Counted from the first letter of the stretch, positions 33,689 to 42,888 are shown. The stretch: 64,000 nucleotides of DNA from Vulcanimicrobiota bacterium (GCA_017307785.1 JAFKGI010000014.1:1-64000); one strand, 5' to 3'. A program made the numbers and translations. The notes: generated by a model from the sequence alone, not told the origin.

Positions 33689-34279
33689 ATGTTGGAACTT
33701 TGGTGGATTCGCCACGGCCAATCGCAGTGGAATGTGGAAAACCGCTGGCAAGGGCATAGCGATATTCCTCTGAGCGATGAAGGTGAACAGCAGGCGCTGC
33801 GCCTGCGGCGGGCTCTTTCGGAAGTTCACTTCGATGCGGTTTACAGCTCCGACCTCTGTCGGGCCGTGCGCACAGCCGAGTTGGCTTTACCGGCCCTGGC
33901 ACCGCGGAGAGACGGGCGTTTGCGCGAGGTCCATTTTGGCGAGTTCGAAGGACTGACGAGAGCCGACATGAGCCCGGAGCAGTTAGAGCGCCTCAAAGTC
34001 TGGTTTCAAGATCCTTACGCCGGCCGCGTGCTGGGCGGGGAAAGCCTGACCGAGGTGGGCGAGCGCATTCTGGCCTGGCAAAGGGAGCTTCCTGAAAGCG
34101 GTCGGATCGCCGTCTTTACCCACGGTGGGGTGATTCGTTGTCACTTGTGGGCCGCTTCCGGCGAGAGCAATCCCTGGAAAGTCCAGATCGACAACTGCAG
34201 CACCACCTGTGTGGTGCATGGCCCAAAGGGGGCCGACGTGCGCTGGGTCAACGACACTTCCTACGTGAGCACGAAATAA
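33689..34279 (+). CDS. histidine phosphatase family protein
   Basis: 196 aa. The N-terminal WIRHGQSQWN carries the catalytic RHG, Arg near 58 (SSDLCRA), Glu in the REVHFGEFEG motif and the second His in THGGVIRC, all as in the cofactor-dependent phosphoglycerate mutase branch. The ATG directly follows the ClC stop, with GAGGAG upstream. Members dephosphorylate small molecules such as alpha-ribazole phosphate or sugar phosphates; no cobalamin genes are nearby, so the substrate is open. Confidence 0.88.
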   Translation: MLELWWIRHGQSQWNVENRWQGHSDIPLSDEGEQQALRLRRALSEVHFDAVYSSDLCRAVRTAELALPALAPRRDGRLREVHFGEFEGLTRADMSPEQLERLKVWFQDPYAGRVLGGESLTEVGERILAWQRELPESGRIAVFTHGGVIRCHLWAASGESNPWKVQIDNCSTTCVVHGPKGADVRWVNDTSYVSTK

Positions 34280-34332
34280 AGTTCGTCGCGGTAGCGACTC
34301 CACAGCAATCCATCATCTTCCAGGGGGTTTTC

Positions 34333-35451
34333 ATGCAGAAAACGTTACTCGCCGGCCTTCTTGGCCTCAGTTTGTTGGCCGTGCCGCTCACCGCCCAGGC
34401 CAAACGCGATCCCAAGCAGCCGGTCGTCAAGGTGGCCATTTTGCTGGATACCAGTAACAGCATGGACGGTCTGATCACTCAGGCCAAGAACCAGCTGTGG
34501 AAGATCGTCAACGAACTGAGCAAGGCCGAGCTCAATGGGCGCGCTCCTCGGTTGGAAGTGGCGCTTTACGAGTATGGCAATGACGGCCTGCCGGTCACCA
34601 AAAACTACGTGCGCAAGGTGCTGCCCTTCACCACCGATCTCGACCGCGTATCGGAAGAACTGTTTCGCTTGAAGACCAACGGTGGCGAAGAATACTGCGG
34701 TGCCGTCATCAGCGATAGCATGAAGAGTCTCGACTGGTCCGGCAGTGCCAACGATATGCGGGCTATCTTCATCGCCGGCAACGAGCCCTTCAATCAGGGC
34801 GGAGTCAGTTACAAGGAAGCCTGTGCCGGCGCTCGCCAGAAGGGCATTCTGGTCAATACGATCTTCTGTGGCAATCGATCCGAGGGAGCCAACAGCTATT
34901 GGGAAGATGGCGCCCAGTTGGCGGGAGGACGCTTTCTGGTCATCGACCAGGATCAGAGGGTGGCCGATGTCCCGACTCCTTACGACAAAGAGATTTCGGA
35001 CCTGGGTGTTCAGATCAACAAAACCTACGTTCAGTATGGCCCGCAAGGCGGGATGGGAGCGGCCCGCCAGGAGAGCATGGACAAAGCCGCGGCCGGCGCC
35101 GCCCCCAGCGTAGCCGCCAATCGGGCAGCCAGTAAAGCCACCAGCAACTACAGCAACAGCAACTGGGATCTGGTCGACGCCAAGAAAGAGGGAACCGCGG
35201 TGGGCAAGATTTCCAAAGAGCAGCTACCTGCCGAGATGCGGTCGATGAGCGAGAAAGAGCGAGAGGCCTACCTGGATAAGAAGCGTACGGATCGCGAGAA
35301 AATTCAGAAGCGAATCCAGGATCTCAGCAAGAAACGCGACGATTTCCTGGCTAAAAACCAGAAGGCTCAGGGCAAGGACAGTCTGGATTCGGCCGTTCTC
35401 AAGACGATTCGCGTCCAGGCCGAGACCAAAGGCTACAAGTTTGCCAAGTAA
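34333..35451 (+). CDS. secreted von Willebrand factor A domain protein
   Basis: 372 aa. The ATG at 34333 gives a clear signal peptide (MQKTLLAGLLGLSLLAVPLTAQA); the open frame extends upstream into the phosphatase gene, but that part is a shadow. The vWA domain starts at VVKVAILLDTSNSM, with the MIDAS D-T-S-N-S, and runs to about residue 225. The C-terminal part is a charged, coiled-coil-like helix (EMRSMSEKEREAYLDKK and more), after a Ser/Ala-rich linker. A probable periplasmic or surface protein that binds a partner through a divalent cation. A bidirectional terminator follows. Confidence 0.85.
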   Translation: MQKTLLAGLLGLSLLAVPLTAQAKRDPKQPVVKVAILLDTSNSMDGLITQAKNQLWKIVNELSKAELNGRAPRLEVALYEYGNDGLPVTKNYVRKVLPFTTDLDRVSEELFRLKTNGGEEYCGAVISDSMKSLDWSGSANDMRAIFIAGNEPFNQGGVSYKEACAGARQKGILVNTIFCGNRSEGANSYWEDGAQLAGGRFLVIDQDQRVADVPTPYDKEISDLGVQINKTYVQYGPQGGMGAARQESMDKAAAGAAPSVAANRAASKATSNYSNSNWDLVDAKKEGTAVGKISKEQLPAEMRSMSEKEREAYLDKKRTDREKIQKRIQDLSKKRDDFLAKNQKAQGKDSLDSAVLKTIRVQAETKGYKFAK

Positions 35452-35468
35452 GCGTCTTCGATAGGGAA

Positions 35469-35499
35469 GAAAAAAAGTCCGGTATTACCGGACTTTTTT
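35469..35499. terminator. bidirectional rho-independent terminator
   Basis: AGTCCGGT / ACCGGACT stem with a 3-nt loop, flanked by a run of A before and T after, so it works on both strands. It ends the vWA gene and lies within the last codons of the minus-strand gene that ends at 35485. Confidence 0.93.
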
Positions 35500-36192
35500 C
35501 ATGTCTTTCAGGCGCACTTCCAGGCTGCTTCGCAATTGAGTCCGCTCTCGTTGCAGGCGGGCTAACTGCAGCACCTCGTCAATCGCTTCTTCGGGAAGAG
35601 ACGAGAGGAAGTCGATCACCTGATCGAGCTCCAACAAGTTCTCGCCTGCCGGCTCCTCCGCCGACAACACTTTGCGCACGGCGGCCGGCGACCGTCCGAC
35701 CCGGGCAGCGATATCTTCCGGAAGGACTCCGTTGGAACTCATTTCCAGGATTTCTTTGCGTAGTTCCGCCGGCAGTCGGCCTCGACCGAGTGCCATGCCT
35801 TCGCTGCTTTCCATGGAATTTTCCCCTGGACCCTTCGGATTCATCATCACGACTTCGCTCTCCGGTTGTGGCACTACCTCCAACTTCACGAGGGAAAGTT
35901 GAAGTTTGCGGGTGGAAGGCGCGAGCTCGACGTCGGGTTCGGTGCCGATTTCTTCCACCACCACGGGACAGCCGGTGGTGGCGGGCCGGTTGCGAAATCC
36001 GCGACGCGGTCTCTTCCCGCAAAAGATCTGGCGCTTGAGAATTTTCAAGCCAGGTCTCTGAGGAGACGTGGACCAGAAGGTCTCCATCTCCGCCGGGCCG
36101 CCGCAGCTCGGACATACAAAGTTTGTGCCCTGCGCTTCCTCGACGGGTGCGCTGAACTGAAGTTGTGCCTTGACTGCTTTCTCCACGAACAC
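35485..36192 (-). CDS. zinc-ribbon and helix-turn-helix protein
   Basis: 235 aa from GTG. The N-terminal part has FVCPSCGGPAEM and two further Cys residues (IFCGKR, TGCPVV), as in a zinc ribbon. In the middle the segment LRKEILEMSSNG with EDIAARVGRSPAAVRKVL is a typical helix-turn-helix. The C-terminus is a charged helix (LQLARLQRERTQLRSSLEVR). So it is probably a DNA-binding or RNA-polymerase-associated protein; the target is unknown. A TTGACA at 36225-36230 and AAGAAT at 36201-36206 (18-bp spacing) put the transcription start near the start codon. The stop codon lies inside the terminator stem. Confidence 0.68.
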   Translation of the reverse strand: MFVEKAVKAQLQFSAPVEEAQGTNFVCPSCGGPAEMETFWSTSPQRPGLKILKRQIFCGKRPRRGFRNRPATTGCPVVVEEIGTEPDVELAPSTRKLQLSLVKLEVVPQPESEVVMMNPKGPGENSMESSEGMALGRGRLPAELRKEILEMSSNGVLPEDIAARVGRSPAAVRKVLSAEEPAGENLLELDQVIDFLSSLPEEAIDEVLQLARLQRERTQLRSSLEVRLKDMKKVR

Positions 36193-36200
36193 CGGCCCAT

Positions 36201-36230
36201 ATTCTTGGCACGCGCCAAAATCAATGTCAA
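36201..36230 (-). promoter_or_regulatory. putative promoter of the zinc-ribbon/HTH gene, leaderless type
   Basis: TTGACA (36225-36230) and AAGAAT (36201-36206) are 18 bp apart on the minus strand. The -10 ends 8 nt before the GTG at 36192, and no ribosome binding site is present. Confidence 0.5.
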
Positions 36231-36264
36231 TAGTCAGAATGGCTCATCCAATAAGCTCTAAACG

Positions 36265-36999
36265 CTACAGATTAAAGGTAGCCGTGACCATGGCGTGGTC
36301 TGAAGCCCGTGATTCAGGCCACGCTTTAGATTCTACCAGGGAATCGGCCAGCCGTCCGGGATACAGGACATAGTCAAACTGGCGTCGCGATCCTCGGCAT
36401 GGGAAGGTTTCCGTGCGGGGCTTCCCCTGCAAAGAATTTTGAACGTCCAGAGAACTGTCGAAAAAACGCCGCAGGGTTGGCGATTCAGGGACATCGTTGA
36501 GGTCGCCGAGCAGCAACCACGGGTCCTGGCTCTGCTCTCGCTCCAGAATCTCGACGATGGCGGCCGCTTCGCTTTCGCGCTGGCGGTGGGCAGTCGGCCC
36601 GCCCCGCATGGATTTCAGGTGGGAAGTATAGATGCGCCACGGACGCCCTTGCCAGTCCCAGTCCAAAACTAGAAGGTCTCTGCTGAATCGGCTGTTGCGC
36701 GTCCCGTCGAGCAAGGGGAAAGAGTGCTGAGCCAGGCTCCGCCAGGCACGGATGGGGGTGCGGGAGAGCACCGCGATGTTCATGCCGCGCGGGTCGTTGC
36801 CGCTCGGTCCCACCAGGAAAGGGTAGCGGTTCTCCAGATACTCCTGCTGGAAGCTTTCCAGGAAACCCGGACTGCCGCTGATTTCTTGTAGGCACACCAG
36901 GTCCGCTCCGCAGCGCAGTAGATTGCGGCCCGCAAACCGCATGCGCGTATGGCAATTTGGGGTCAATGAACTCAGGTTGTAGGTGCTGAAGGTCGGCAA
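36265..36999 (-). CDS. endonuclease/exonuclease/phosphatase family protein
   Basis: 244 aa EEP-fold hydrolase. Motifs in order: STYNLSSL with the metal-binding Asn, LVCLQEI with the metal-binding Glu, YTSHLKS with the His, LLGDLNDVP with Asp and Asn, QFDYVLY and a final SDHAMV with the catalytic Asp-His. The TTG at 36999 is the outermost start in the frame; no ribosome binding site is seen, so the exact start is unsure. The family cuts nucleic acids or phosphodiesters or removes phosphate from lipids. It lies between a DNA-binding protein and a divergent ClC gene. Confidence 0.85.
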   Translation of the reverse strand: MPTFSTYNLSSLTPNCHTRMRFAGRNLLRCGADLVCLQEISGSPGFLESFQQEYLENRYPFLVGPSGNDPRGMNIAVLSRTPIRAWRSLAQHSFPLLDGTRNSRFSRDLLVLDWDWQGRPWRIYTSHLKSMRGGPTAHRQRESEAAAIVEILEREQSQDPWLLLGDLNDVPESPTLRRFFDSSLDVQNSLQGKPRTETFPCRGSRRQFDYVLYPGRLADSLVESKAWPESRASDHAMVTATFNL

Positions 37000-37028
37000 G
37001 TCGATATGGTGCTATGGTAGGCTAACGA

Positions 37029-38588
37029 ATGTCAAGTCATCAACTGAAGCGCAAAACCCTGCAGCGCCAGTCACGGCGCTACACCTTCACCGTCTCGGCC
37101 CTGGTGGGAGGGGTGGCCGGTTTGATGGCCGTTTTCTACCAGCTTTCGGTGGCCGTGCTCTCCGGGTGGGAGTTGTCTTTGCCGGCTCTCACCAAGAGTT
37201 CTGGATGGTGGCTGCCCTGGCTCCTGGCGCCGGTCGGAGGAGTTCTGGGCTGGTCAGCGGTGCGGCTGGCTCAAAAGTTCGCGCCGTCCGCCGGGGGGAG
37301 CGGCATCCCCCATGTCAAGGCCGTGCTGTTGGGCCTGCGCGAGTTCCGGCCCGGACCGCTGGTGGTGGTCAAGCTGGGCGCTGGCTTGCTGGCACTGGCT
37401 GCTGGGATGTCTTTGGGGCGTGAGGGTCCGACGATTCATATTGGAGCCGCTTGTGCCGCCTGGCTGGCCTTCCGCCTGAATGCGCCGGCTCGCACCCAGA
37501 AGAACCTGATCGCCGCCGGTGCCGGGGCCGGGTTGGCGGCGGCCTTCAACGCTCCACTGGCGGGGTTTCTCTTCACGATGGAAGAGTTGCGTCGCGAGAT
37601 GTCCCGCCTTACGTATGGCAGCGCCCTGGTGGCCACGGTGGCTTCGGTGGCGGTGGCTCGAATGTGTCTGGGCCAGGGCTCCGCCTTTGACCTGTTGGAC
37701 GGCAGTCCAGTGCCTCTGAAGTGCCTGCCGGTCGTCATGCTGGTGGGCCTTCTCGGTTCTCTCTGGGGCGTGGCCTTCAATCGATTGCTGATGTGGCTTC
37801 TGGACAAGCGGGACAAGGCCAGGGTACCTGTCCCGATGTGGGGCTTTCTGGTGGGAGCTTTGGCCATGCTGATGCTTTGCTGGTGGAATCCGTTGACCGG
37901 CGGAGGACATCTGCTGACTCACCAGGCGCTGCGCGGAGAATTGCACCTGGGTTTGTGGGTGCTTTTGGCCTGGCTGGTGGTGAAGTTCTTCTTCACTTTA
38001 TTTAGCTATGCGACCGGTGTGCCGGGGGGGCTGTTCGGCCCTCTGCTAAGCCTGGGGGCTCTGTGGGGGACTTTCTGCGGGGTTCTCTTGCAGGGCTGGC
38101 TGCCGGAGTGGTCGCCCGCTCCGCAGGTGCTGGCGACGATTGGCATGGCGGGAGTATTGACCGGCTCTGTGCGCGCTCCCCTCACGGGGGTCGTCCTGAT
38201 CGTCGAAATGACCGGGGAGTATCATCTGCTCTACGCTCTCTTGCTGGCCGCCTGGGCGGCCTACAGTCTGGCCGAGATGTTGGAGAATGAGCCGGTTTAC
38301 GAGGACCTGCTGGCCCGCGATCTTAAAAAGGCCCGCACCAATTGGAAAAAAGAGACGCGTGTTCTGGAAGTTCTGATCGAGCCGGCCTCGCGGCTGGAGC
38401 ATAAGTCCCTGTCGTATCTGGCGGATCAGAGCGAACTGCTGGTCGCTTTGATCGAGAGGGACGGCGAAGTGGTGATCCCTCACGGCGCCATGCGCCTTCA
38501 GGCCGGAGACATGCTGACGGTGCTGGCGGGGTCCACGCTCAGCGAAGAACAGCTGATGGCCTTCCTGGAGATGACCAAGGGCCCCTGA
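37029..38588 (+). CDS. ClC-family chloride channel/antiporter with TrkA-C-like domain
   Basis: 519 aa, with all ClC signatures: GGSGIPHVK, GMSLGREGPT (gating Glu), FNAPLAGFLFTMEEL and GVPGGLFGP. The C-terminal 90 residues (VLEVLIEPASRLEHKSL to AGDMLTVLAG) form a TrkA-C/RCK-type ligand-binding module rather than the CBS pair of the gene at 31943. So the two ClC proteins here belong to different subgroups. TATGGT with a TG extension lies 10 nt before the ATG, and the gene may be leaderless. It converges with the marR-like gene. Confidence 0.93.
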   Translation: MSSHQLKRKTLQRQSRRYTFTVSALVGGVAGLMAVFYQLSVAVLSGWELSLPALTKSSGWWLPWLLAPVGGVLGWSAVRLAQKFAPSAGGSGIPHVKAVLLGLREFRPGPLVVVKLGAGLLALAAGMSLGREGPTIHIGAACAAWLAFRLNAPARTQKNLIAAGAGAGLAAAFNAPLAGFLFTMEELRREMSRLTYGSALVATVASVAVARMCLGQGSAFDLLDGSPVPLKCLPVVMLVGLLGSLWGVAFNRLLMWLLDKRDKARVPVPMWGFLVGALAMLMLCWWNPLTGGGHLLTHQALRGELHLGLWVLLAWLVVKFFFTLFSYATGVPGGLFGPLLSLGALWGTFCGVLLQGWLPEWSPAPQVLATIGMAGVLTGSVRAPLTGVVLIVEMTGEYHLLYALLLAAWAAYSLAEMLENEPVYEDLLARDLKKARTNWKKETRVLEVLIEPASRLEHKSLSYLADQSELLVALIERDGEVVIPHGAMRLQAGDMLTVLAGSTLSEEQLMAFLEMTKGP

Positions 38589-38589
38589 C

Positions 38590-39084
38590 TCAGGCCTCGC
38601 CGTGGCCGGTGGTCAGCGAGGGTTGAGCCTCCAGCGTCTCCACGTCCATCAGGTTGGCCACCCGCTGCAGAGCGGACAACAGCATGCTGCGCTCCCAGTC
38701 CTGAAGCTGGCCCAATCTCTGCAGAAAGCCTTCTTGGAGTAGGGGAGGCGAGGAGGCCATCTGTAGATGGGCTTGCTCGGTCAGAGCGTAGCTGTGCATC
38801 CGTTTGTCCCCATTGGTGGCGGTGCGTTCCACCAGGCTTTTGCCTTGCAGACGCTCCAGAATCCCGCTGACGGTCGGCTGACTCAGGCTGAGTTGGCGGG
38901 CGATGGCGGTAGGGGTGGCCGGGCTGAGCCGAGCCACGGATTTCAAAACGGATAATTGAGGTGAAGTCAGGCCCACTTGACTCACCAAACTGTGTGAATA
39001 CAGTTCGATCGCGCGAACAATGCGGCGAATCGAGGTCAGGATTTCTTCTTCCAGGCCTGTCATATCTAATCGATCGGAGGACAT
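38590..39084 (-). CDS. MarR-family transcriptional regulator
   Basis: 164 aa from the ATG at 39084, with AGGATGGG upstream; the frame is open for 19 more codons but without a site. Winged helix with LTSPQLSVLKSVARL, then TPTAIARQLSLSQPTVSGILERL (read in parts) as recognition helix and DKRMHSYALTEQ as wing. Long helices at both ends form the dimer interface. The ligand and target are unknown. It converges with the second ClC gene and is followed upstream by the sulfotransferase gene, from which it is separated by 109 bp containing possible promoter sequence. Confidence 0.9.
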   Translation of the reverse strand: MSSDRLDMTGLEEEILTSIRRIVRAIELYSHSLVSQVGLTSPQLSVLKSVARLSPATPTAIARQLSLSQPTVSGILERLQGKSLVERTATNGDKRMHSYALTEQAHLQMASSPPLLQEGFLQRLGQLQDWERSMLLSALQRVANLMDVETLEAQPSLTTGHGEA

Positions 39085-39193
39085 TGACGCCCATCCTAGC
39101 GGATTCTTTGGGACATGACAATTACAAGCGTCCTGGCTCAATTGAACTACTCAGAAAATACTAGACGGCTAAAATAGCCCGCGCTGGCGCTGC

Positions 39194-40363
39194 CTAAAGG
39201 TGCTCGTAACCGAAGCTTTGCGCCATTTCCCGAGTCTCATCGGTAATCGGTCCGTCTTCGGCCAGGCGTCTGGCCCCTTGCAGGGCCGAAGCGTCGATCG
39301 AGGACTTTTTATAAAACATCTTATCTCCAGAGACGAGACCGCTGAGTCGCTCGGTCATGCGTTGTCCCTGGTAAGGATCAATCAAAGACTCTTCATAGTC
39401 CAGGCCCAGGAAGTTGCACAGCCGCGCCATTTGCTCAGCCGGCGAACTCAGGATGTCTTCATAGCGAATCAGGGTGCGACGGGTGGATTCCACTCCGCTG
39501 AGATGCTCGAGGATGTTTTCATTGGAGAGCAGCCAGTCCATTTCCGCGGCCTGGCGCGGCGGACCATAGAGGACTTGATCGAAATTGCAGGCGGTCCAGG
39601 AACGGATGCAGGGCAGCGGATGGCGCACCAGATGGATGTAGAGCGGCTTGCGGAACCAGACTTCGGCTCGGCGCAAGGCGGGACGGCTGAGTGGATAGGA
39701 GGGAGATTTATCCACCAGCAAGCGCGGGGCGCAAAGTTCTTGGAGTTGGGAGTAGAGATCGTAAGTGCTGCAGTTGCTTTCTAGAAGTCGAGCGACTTCC
39801 CGGCCAGCCTGGGCCTCATCCAGGCCACGTAATTCCATGAGCGCTCGCTCCAGCCCCTTGAAGTCGCTCCAGCCATCCATCAAGCCATTGCGTCGACTCT
39901 GCATGTCACGAAAGAGCAATAGTTCCAGTTCGGGAGGGGAGAACAACCGCGAATGTCCGGCCAGCATGATGCGCAGCAAGGTGGAACCGGTGCGCGCTGC
40001 CGAGAGCAAGAACACGACGGGCGGGAGCGGTGCTCCCGGCGCTTCCTCCGCCTGCTCCGGAAACCTTTGGGCGAAAGCGTCTCTCCAGGCTTGAGGTTGG
40101 GCCAGTTCTTCGGCGGGGGGGCCCGGGAAGCATCGATAGAGAAGCCATTGAGCCTGTTCTTTGACGGTAGGCGCGGCCACCAGCCAGGGAAGGTGTAGGA
40201 TCAGTTGGAAACGCTGCTCCAACTTCTCGATCAGGCGACCTCCGTGTTCGGGTGTGCCGCCTCGTTCCGTAAATTTTTCCTCGGGGCCCAGTTCCTCAAT
40301 GTCTAAGACTTCGCGCCAAATGGCCAGCAGTTCGTGCTCTAGAGTTTCCAGGTTGTTCACCAC
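39194..40363 (-). CDS. sulfotransferase with degenerate carrier-protein-like N-terminus
   Basis: 389 aa. The sulfotransferase domain (from about residue 112) has the PAPS 5' loop LLSAARTGSTLLRIM, the 3'-phosphate motif YIHLVRHPLPCIRSW and VDKSPSYPLSRP, as in polyketide-type sulfotransferases that act on carrier-bound substrates. The first 75 residues look like an acyl-carrier domain (LLAIWREVLDIEELGPEEKF, then ERGGTPEHGGRLIEKLEQRF). The position of the phosphopantetheine Ser in GG[DH]S reads GGTP here, so it cannot be modified at that site. No polyketide genes lie near. The first two codons are both GTG; the start is one of these. Confidence 0.75.
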   Translation of the reverse strand: MVNNLETLEHELLAIWREVLDIEELGPEEKFTERGGTPEHGGRLIEKLEQRFQLILHLPWLVAAPTVKEQAQWLLYRCFPGPPAEELAQPQAWRDAFAQRFPEQAEEAPGAPLPPVVFLLSAARTGSTLLRIMLAGHSRLFSPPELELLLFRDMQSRRNGLMDGWSDFKGLERALMELRGLDEAQAGREVARLLESNCSTYDLYSQLQELCAPRLLVDKSPSYPLSRPALRRAEVWFRKPLYIHLVRHPLPCIRSWTACNFDQVLYGPPRQAAEMDWLLSNENILEHLSGVESTRRTLIRYEDILSSPAEQMARLCNFLGLDYEESLIDPYQGQRMTERLSGLVSGDKMFYKKSSIDASALQGARRLAEDGPITDETREMAQSFGYEHL

Positions 40364-40424
40364 GCCTGGTTCTCGGCTCTCAATTTGCGAGCCTGCCGTG
40401 CGGGCTTACAAAGATGGTTGCGCT

Positions 40425-41708
40425 TCAGGATCCGCAGCACTTCTTGAATTTCTTGCCGCTGCCGCAGGGACACTTTTTATTGCGCCCTACCTTGGGGGCT
40501 TCCCGTCGGATGGGCTTGCTTTTCGGTTCCTCGTCCGGTTCGGGCTCCGCCAGCACCAGTTCGCCGCCGGGTTCTTGGGGAGCTTCGGTCAGCACCTCCA
40601 AGACTACGCCATCGGCTAACTTCTCGGCCGCTCGAGGGCCGTCTAAAATCGACTCGTCGCACGGCTCGGGGGTTTGCTCAGAGACCCCGTCCCGGGCCAT
40701 CACCTCCGGTAACCCGGTGAGGACCACCTTGCCGGTGTCCTCTTCCGAGACTTCGGGCAAGCTCAGGCTCAGGGAAATGGAGCGAACCCGTCCGGGTTTG
40801 GTCACCGGTGCCGAGTCCTCCGGGACCTCTTCGACCGGCTCTAGCGGAAGAAAGGCGGGTTTTTTTCCCGACCCGAAAAGGCCGGAGGGAAGGACTGCCG
40901 TGACCATGGTTTCCGCGGGTTCTTTGGCAACCGTGTCTTCTTGAAGCGGCAGGCTGCTCAGCTGGATGCGGCGGGGGGCGTCCAGGGCTACCGATACTTG
41001 CTCGTCTGGCTCGGGAAATTCGAAGAACGGCTCGGCCGCGGCGGGCGCGGCCACCTCGAAGGGGGCATAGGGCTCCAGGAAAACGGGAGCCGGAATCTGG
41101 CGCCGCGCCGGTGGAGGGATGGGGGCGGGGATGGGCGCTTCCACCGGTGGCTGAGGAGCAGCGGCGGGCATCGCCGGGGGCTCGGGCATCACCATTTCCG
41201 GTCGGTAGACCTGGTTGGCCGCCTTTTTGGTCAGAGCGGTAAAGTCCACCGTTTCCAACTCGACTTCGGCGTGCTGACCGATTCCCAGGCGAATCTCGAA
41301 GACCAGGTTGCCCAACTGGATTTTATCTCCAGGTGCGATATGGCGAGGTTTGCTGACCTTAATTTTGTTGACCAGCGTCAGGTTGGTGGCCGAACGATGG
41401 GTCAGCAGGTAGCGGTTGGCGGCCTCATCCCAATCCAGCGTGGCGTGCAGCCTGGATACGGTGGGTTCGGGGAAGAGCAAGTTACCCGAAGTCGGCGACT
41501 CGAAGGGGTCAAGACGTCCCAGCACGATGTGGGGAGCTGTCAGGGAGTGGCGCGCGCCCCGGCCGCCACCCTCCAAAACCACTAGTTCTAACGGTTTCCT
41601 CTTCAAGAGTGAGCATTTCTCGATGCACTCGAGGGCCCCCTCCAGATTCACAGGTTGGTAACAATCGTCCGAATTTGTGACAAAGATTGCCAACTTGTTA
41701 ACGGACAT
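40425..41708 (-). CDS. FHA domain protein with C-terminal SEC-C motif
   Basis: 427 aa from the ATG at 41708. An FHA domain occupies about residues 55-145 ([46 protein letters not shown]), with the phosphothreonine-binding GR and S-x-x-H residues. Next comes a Pro/Ala/Glu-rich linker of about 230 residues, and finally [13 protein letters not shown], the SEC-C zinc motif known from SecA and other proteins. The combination suggests a scaffold that binds a phosphorylated partner and a nucleic acid or ribosome. It is divergent from the subtilase gene with only 58 bp between. The longer open frame upstream is antisense to the subtilase. Confidence 0.82.
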   Translation of the reverse strand: MSVNKLAIFVTNSDDCYQPVNLEGALECIEKCSLLKRKPLELVVLEGGGRGARHSLTAPHIVLGRLDPFESPTSGNLLFPEPTVSRLHATLDWDEAANRYLLTHRSATNLTLVNKIKVSKPRHIAPGDKIQLGNLVFEIRLGIGQHAEVELETVDFTALTKKAANQVYRPEMVMPEPPAMPAAAPQPPVEAPIPAPIPPPARRQIPAPVFLEPYAPFEVAAPAAAEPFFEFPEPDEQVSVALDAPRRIQLSSLPLQEDTVAKEPAETMVTAVLPSGLFGSGKKPAFLPLEPVEEVPEDSAPVTKPGRVRSISLSLSLPEVSEEDTGKVVLTGLPEVMARDGVSEQTPEPCDESILDGPRAAEKLADGVVLEVLTEAPQEPGGELVLAEPEPDEEPKSKPIRREAPKVGRNKKCPCGSGKKFKKCCGS

Positions 41709-41726
41709 GGTTTCCAGTTTACATCC

Positions 41727-41760
41727 TTGTAACATTTGCCCGGGGGGCTGCGGATATTCT
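41727..41760 (+). promoter_or_regulatory. putative promoter of the subtilase gene, leaderless type
   Basis: TATTCT at 41755-41760 ends 6 nt before the GTG at 41767, and no Shine-Dalgarno is present. A TTGTAA box at 41727-41732 is 22 bp upstream of it, much as at the patatin gene. Confidence 0.4.
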
Positions 41761-41766
41761 CTGCAT

Positions 41767-42888
41767 GTGATTCGGACCCAGAACATACCGCCCGCGCTGC
41801 TCTTCCAGGCCCCTCCGGCCCGGGCCATCGCCAGCGTTGGCGCCGCTGGCACCAGCGTCGACCGCGTCGAGCTGAGCCAGGACTCCTCCGAATTCACCCC
41901 CGTTAACTTCCGCCAGATGTTGGCCTTGAGCAAGAGCGACCAGTCTCGCGTCGACCGCCCGGTCGGCGAAACCGCCTCCATCCGCTTGCCCGGTCTGGAT
42001 AAAGTTTGGGCCCAGGGTTTCACCGGCAAAGGTCAGACCATCGCCATCATCGATTCCGGCTTTTTCCCGCACGCCGATATCAAGGATCGCGTCGTCGGTT
42101 ACGTCGACCTGGCCAGCGGCAAAGAGAAGCTCAGTGACAATTGGGGCCACGGCACCCACGTGGCCGGTATCGTGGCCGGTTCCGGCAAGAAGTCCGATGG
42201 TCAGGTCAAGGGCGTTGCGCCCGAGGCCAATCTGGTGGGCGTGCGCATCGGTTCGATGCAGCAGGCCATCGACGGCCTGCGCTGGGTCATCGCCCACAAA
42301 GAAGAACTGAATATCGGCGTCGTCAACATCTCGCTGGGCGAGGTGGCCACCCAGAGCTACAAGGACGACCCCTGGTGCCAGGCCGTGGAAGACGCCACCA
42401 AGGCCGGCCTCACCGTGGTAGTGGCCGCCGGCAACGAAGGCGACCGTGGCGCCGGTAGCGTCAGCACCCCCGGCATCTCTCCGTCGGCCATCACCGTCGG
42501 CGGCGTGGACGACCAGGGCACGGTCGACCCTTCTGATGACACCCGCTACATCGACGGCAGCTTCGGCCCCACCGTGGTCGACAAGCTGGTCAAGCCTGAC
42601 GTGATGGCGCCCGCCATCAGCATCTTCAGCACGCTCTCGCCCAGCTCCGGTCTGGACGACCCGACCCGCGCCCACATCGGCAAAGATTACATGACGATGG
42701 CCGGCACCAGCATGGCCACCCCCGCCGTGGCCGGCCTGGTGGCATTACTCAAGCAGGCCCGCCCCGACCTGGCCCCCGCTGACCTGAAAAAGATCCTCCA
42801 GCAGAGCGTCTACCACGGCCAGCAAAACCTGCCCATCGTCCAGGCCGACGCCGCCCTGGAACTCGCCAAAACCTACAAAGCCGCCTAG
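41767..42888 (+). CDS. subtilisin-like serine protease (S8)
   Basis: 373 aa from GTG. The catalytic triad is complete: Asp in [10 protein letters not shown], His in [10 protein letters not shown] and Ser in MAGTSMATP; the oxyanion Asn is in [10 protein letters not shown]. The first 75 residues are a Pro/Ala/Ser-rich region containing DRVELSQ and lack a recognisable signal peptide, so the enzyme may be intracellular or exported by another route. GC content at third positions is higher than in its neighbours. The frame is open for 30 more codons upstream but has no site there. It is divergent from the FHA/SEC-C gene, and a joint function is possible. Confidence 0.92.
   Translation: MIRTQNIPPALLFQAPPARAIASVGAAGTSVDRVELSQDSSEFTPVNFRQMLALSKSDQSRVDRPVGETASIRLPGLDKVWAQGFTGKGQTIAIIDSGFFPHADIKDRVVGYVDLASGKEKLSDNWGHGTHVAGIVAGSGKKSDGQVKGVAPEANLVGVRIGSMQQAIDGLRWVIAHKEELNIGVVNISLGEVATQSYKDDPWCQAVEDATKAGLTVVVAAGNEGDRGAGSVSTPGISPSAITVGGVDDQGTVDPSDDTRYIDGSFGPTVVDKLVKPDVMAPAISIFSTLSPSSGLDDPTRAHIGKDYMTMAGTSMATPAVAGLVALLKQARPDLAPADLKKILQQSVYHGQQNLPIVQADAALELAKTYKAA

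Noticed and set aside
34138..34332. 65-codon upstream extension of the vWA protein
   Set aside because: It lies within the phosphatase gene in another frame, and the signal peptide begins precisely at 34333.
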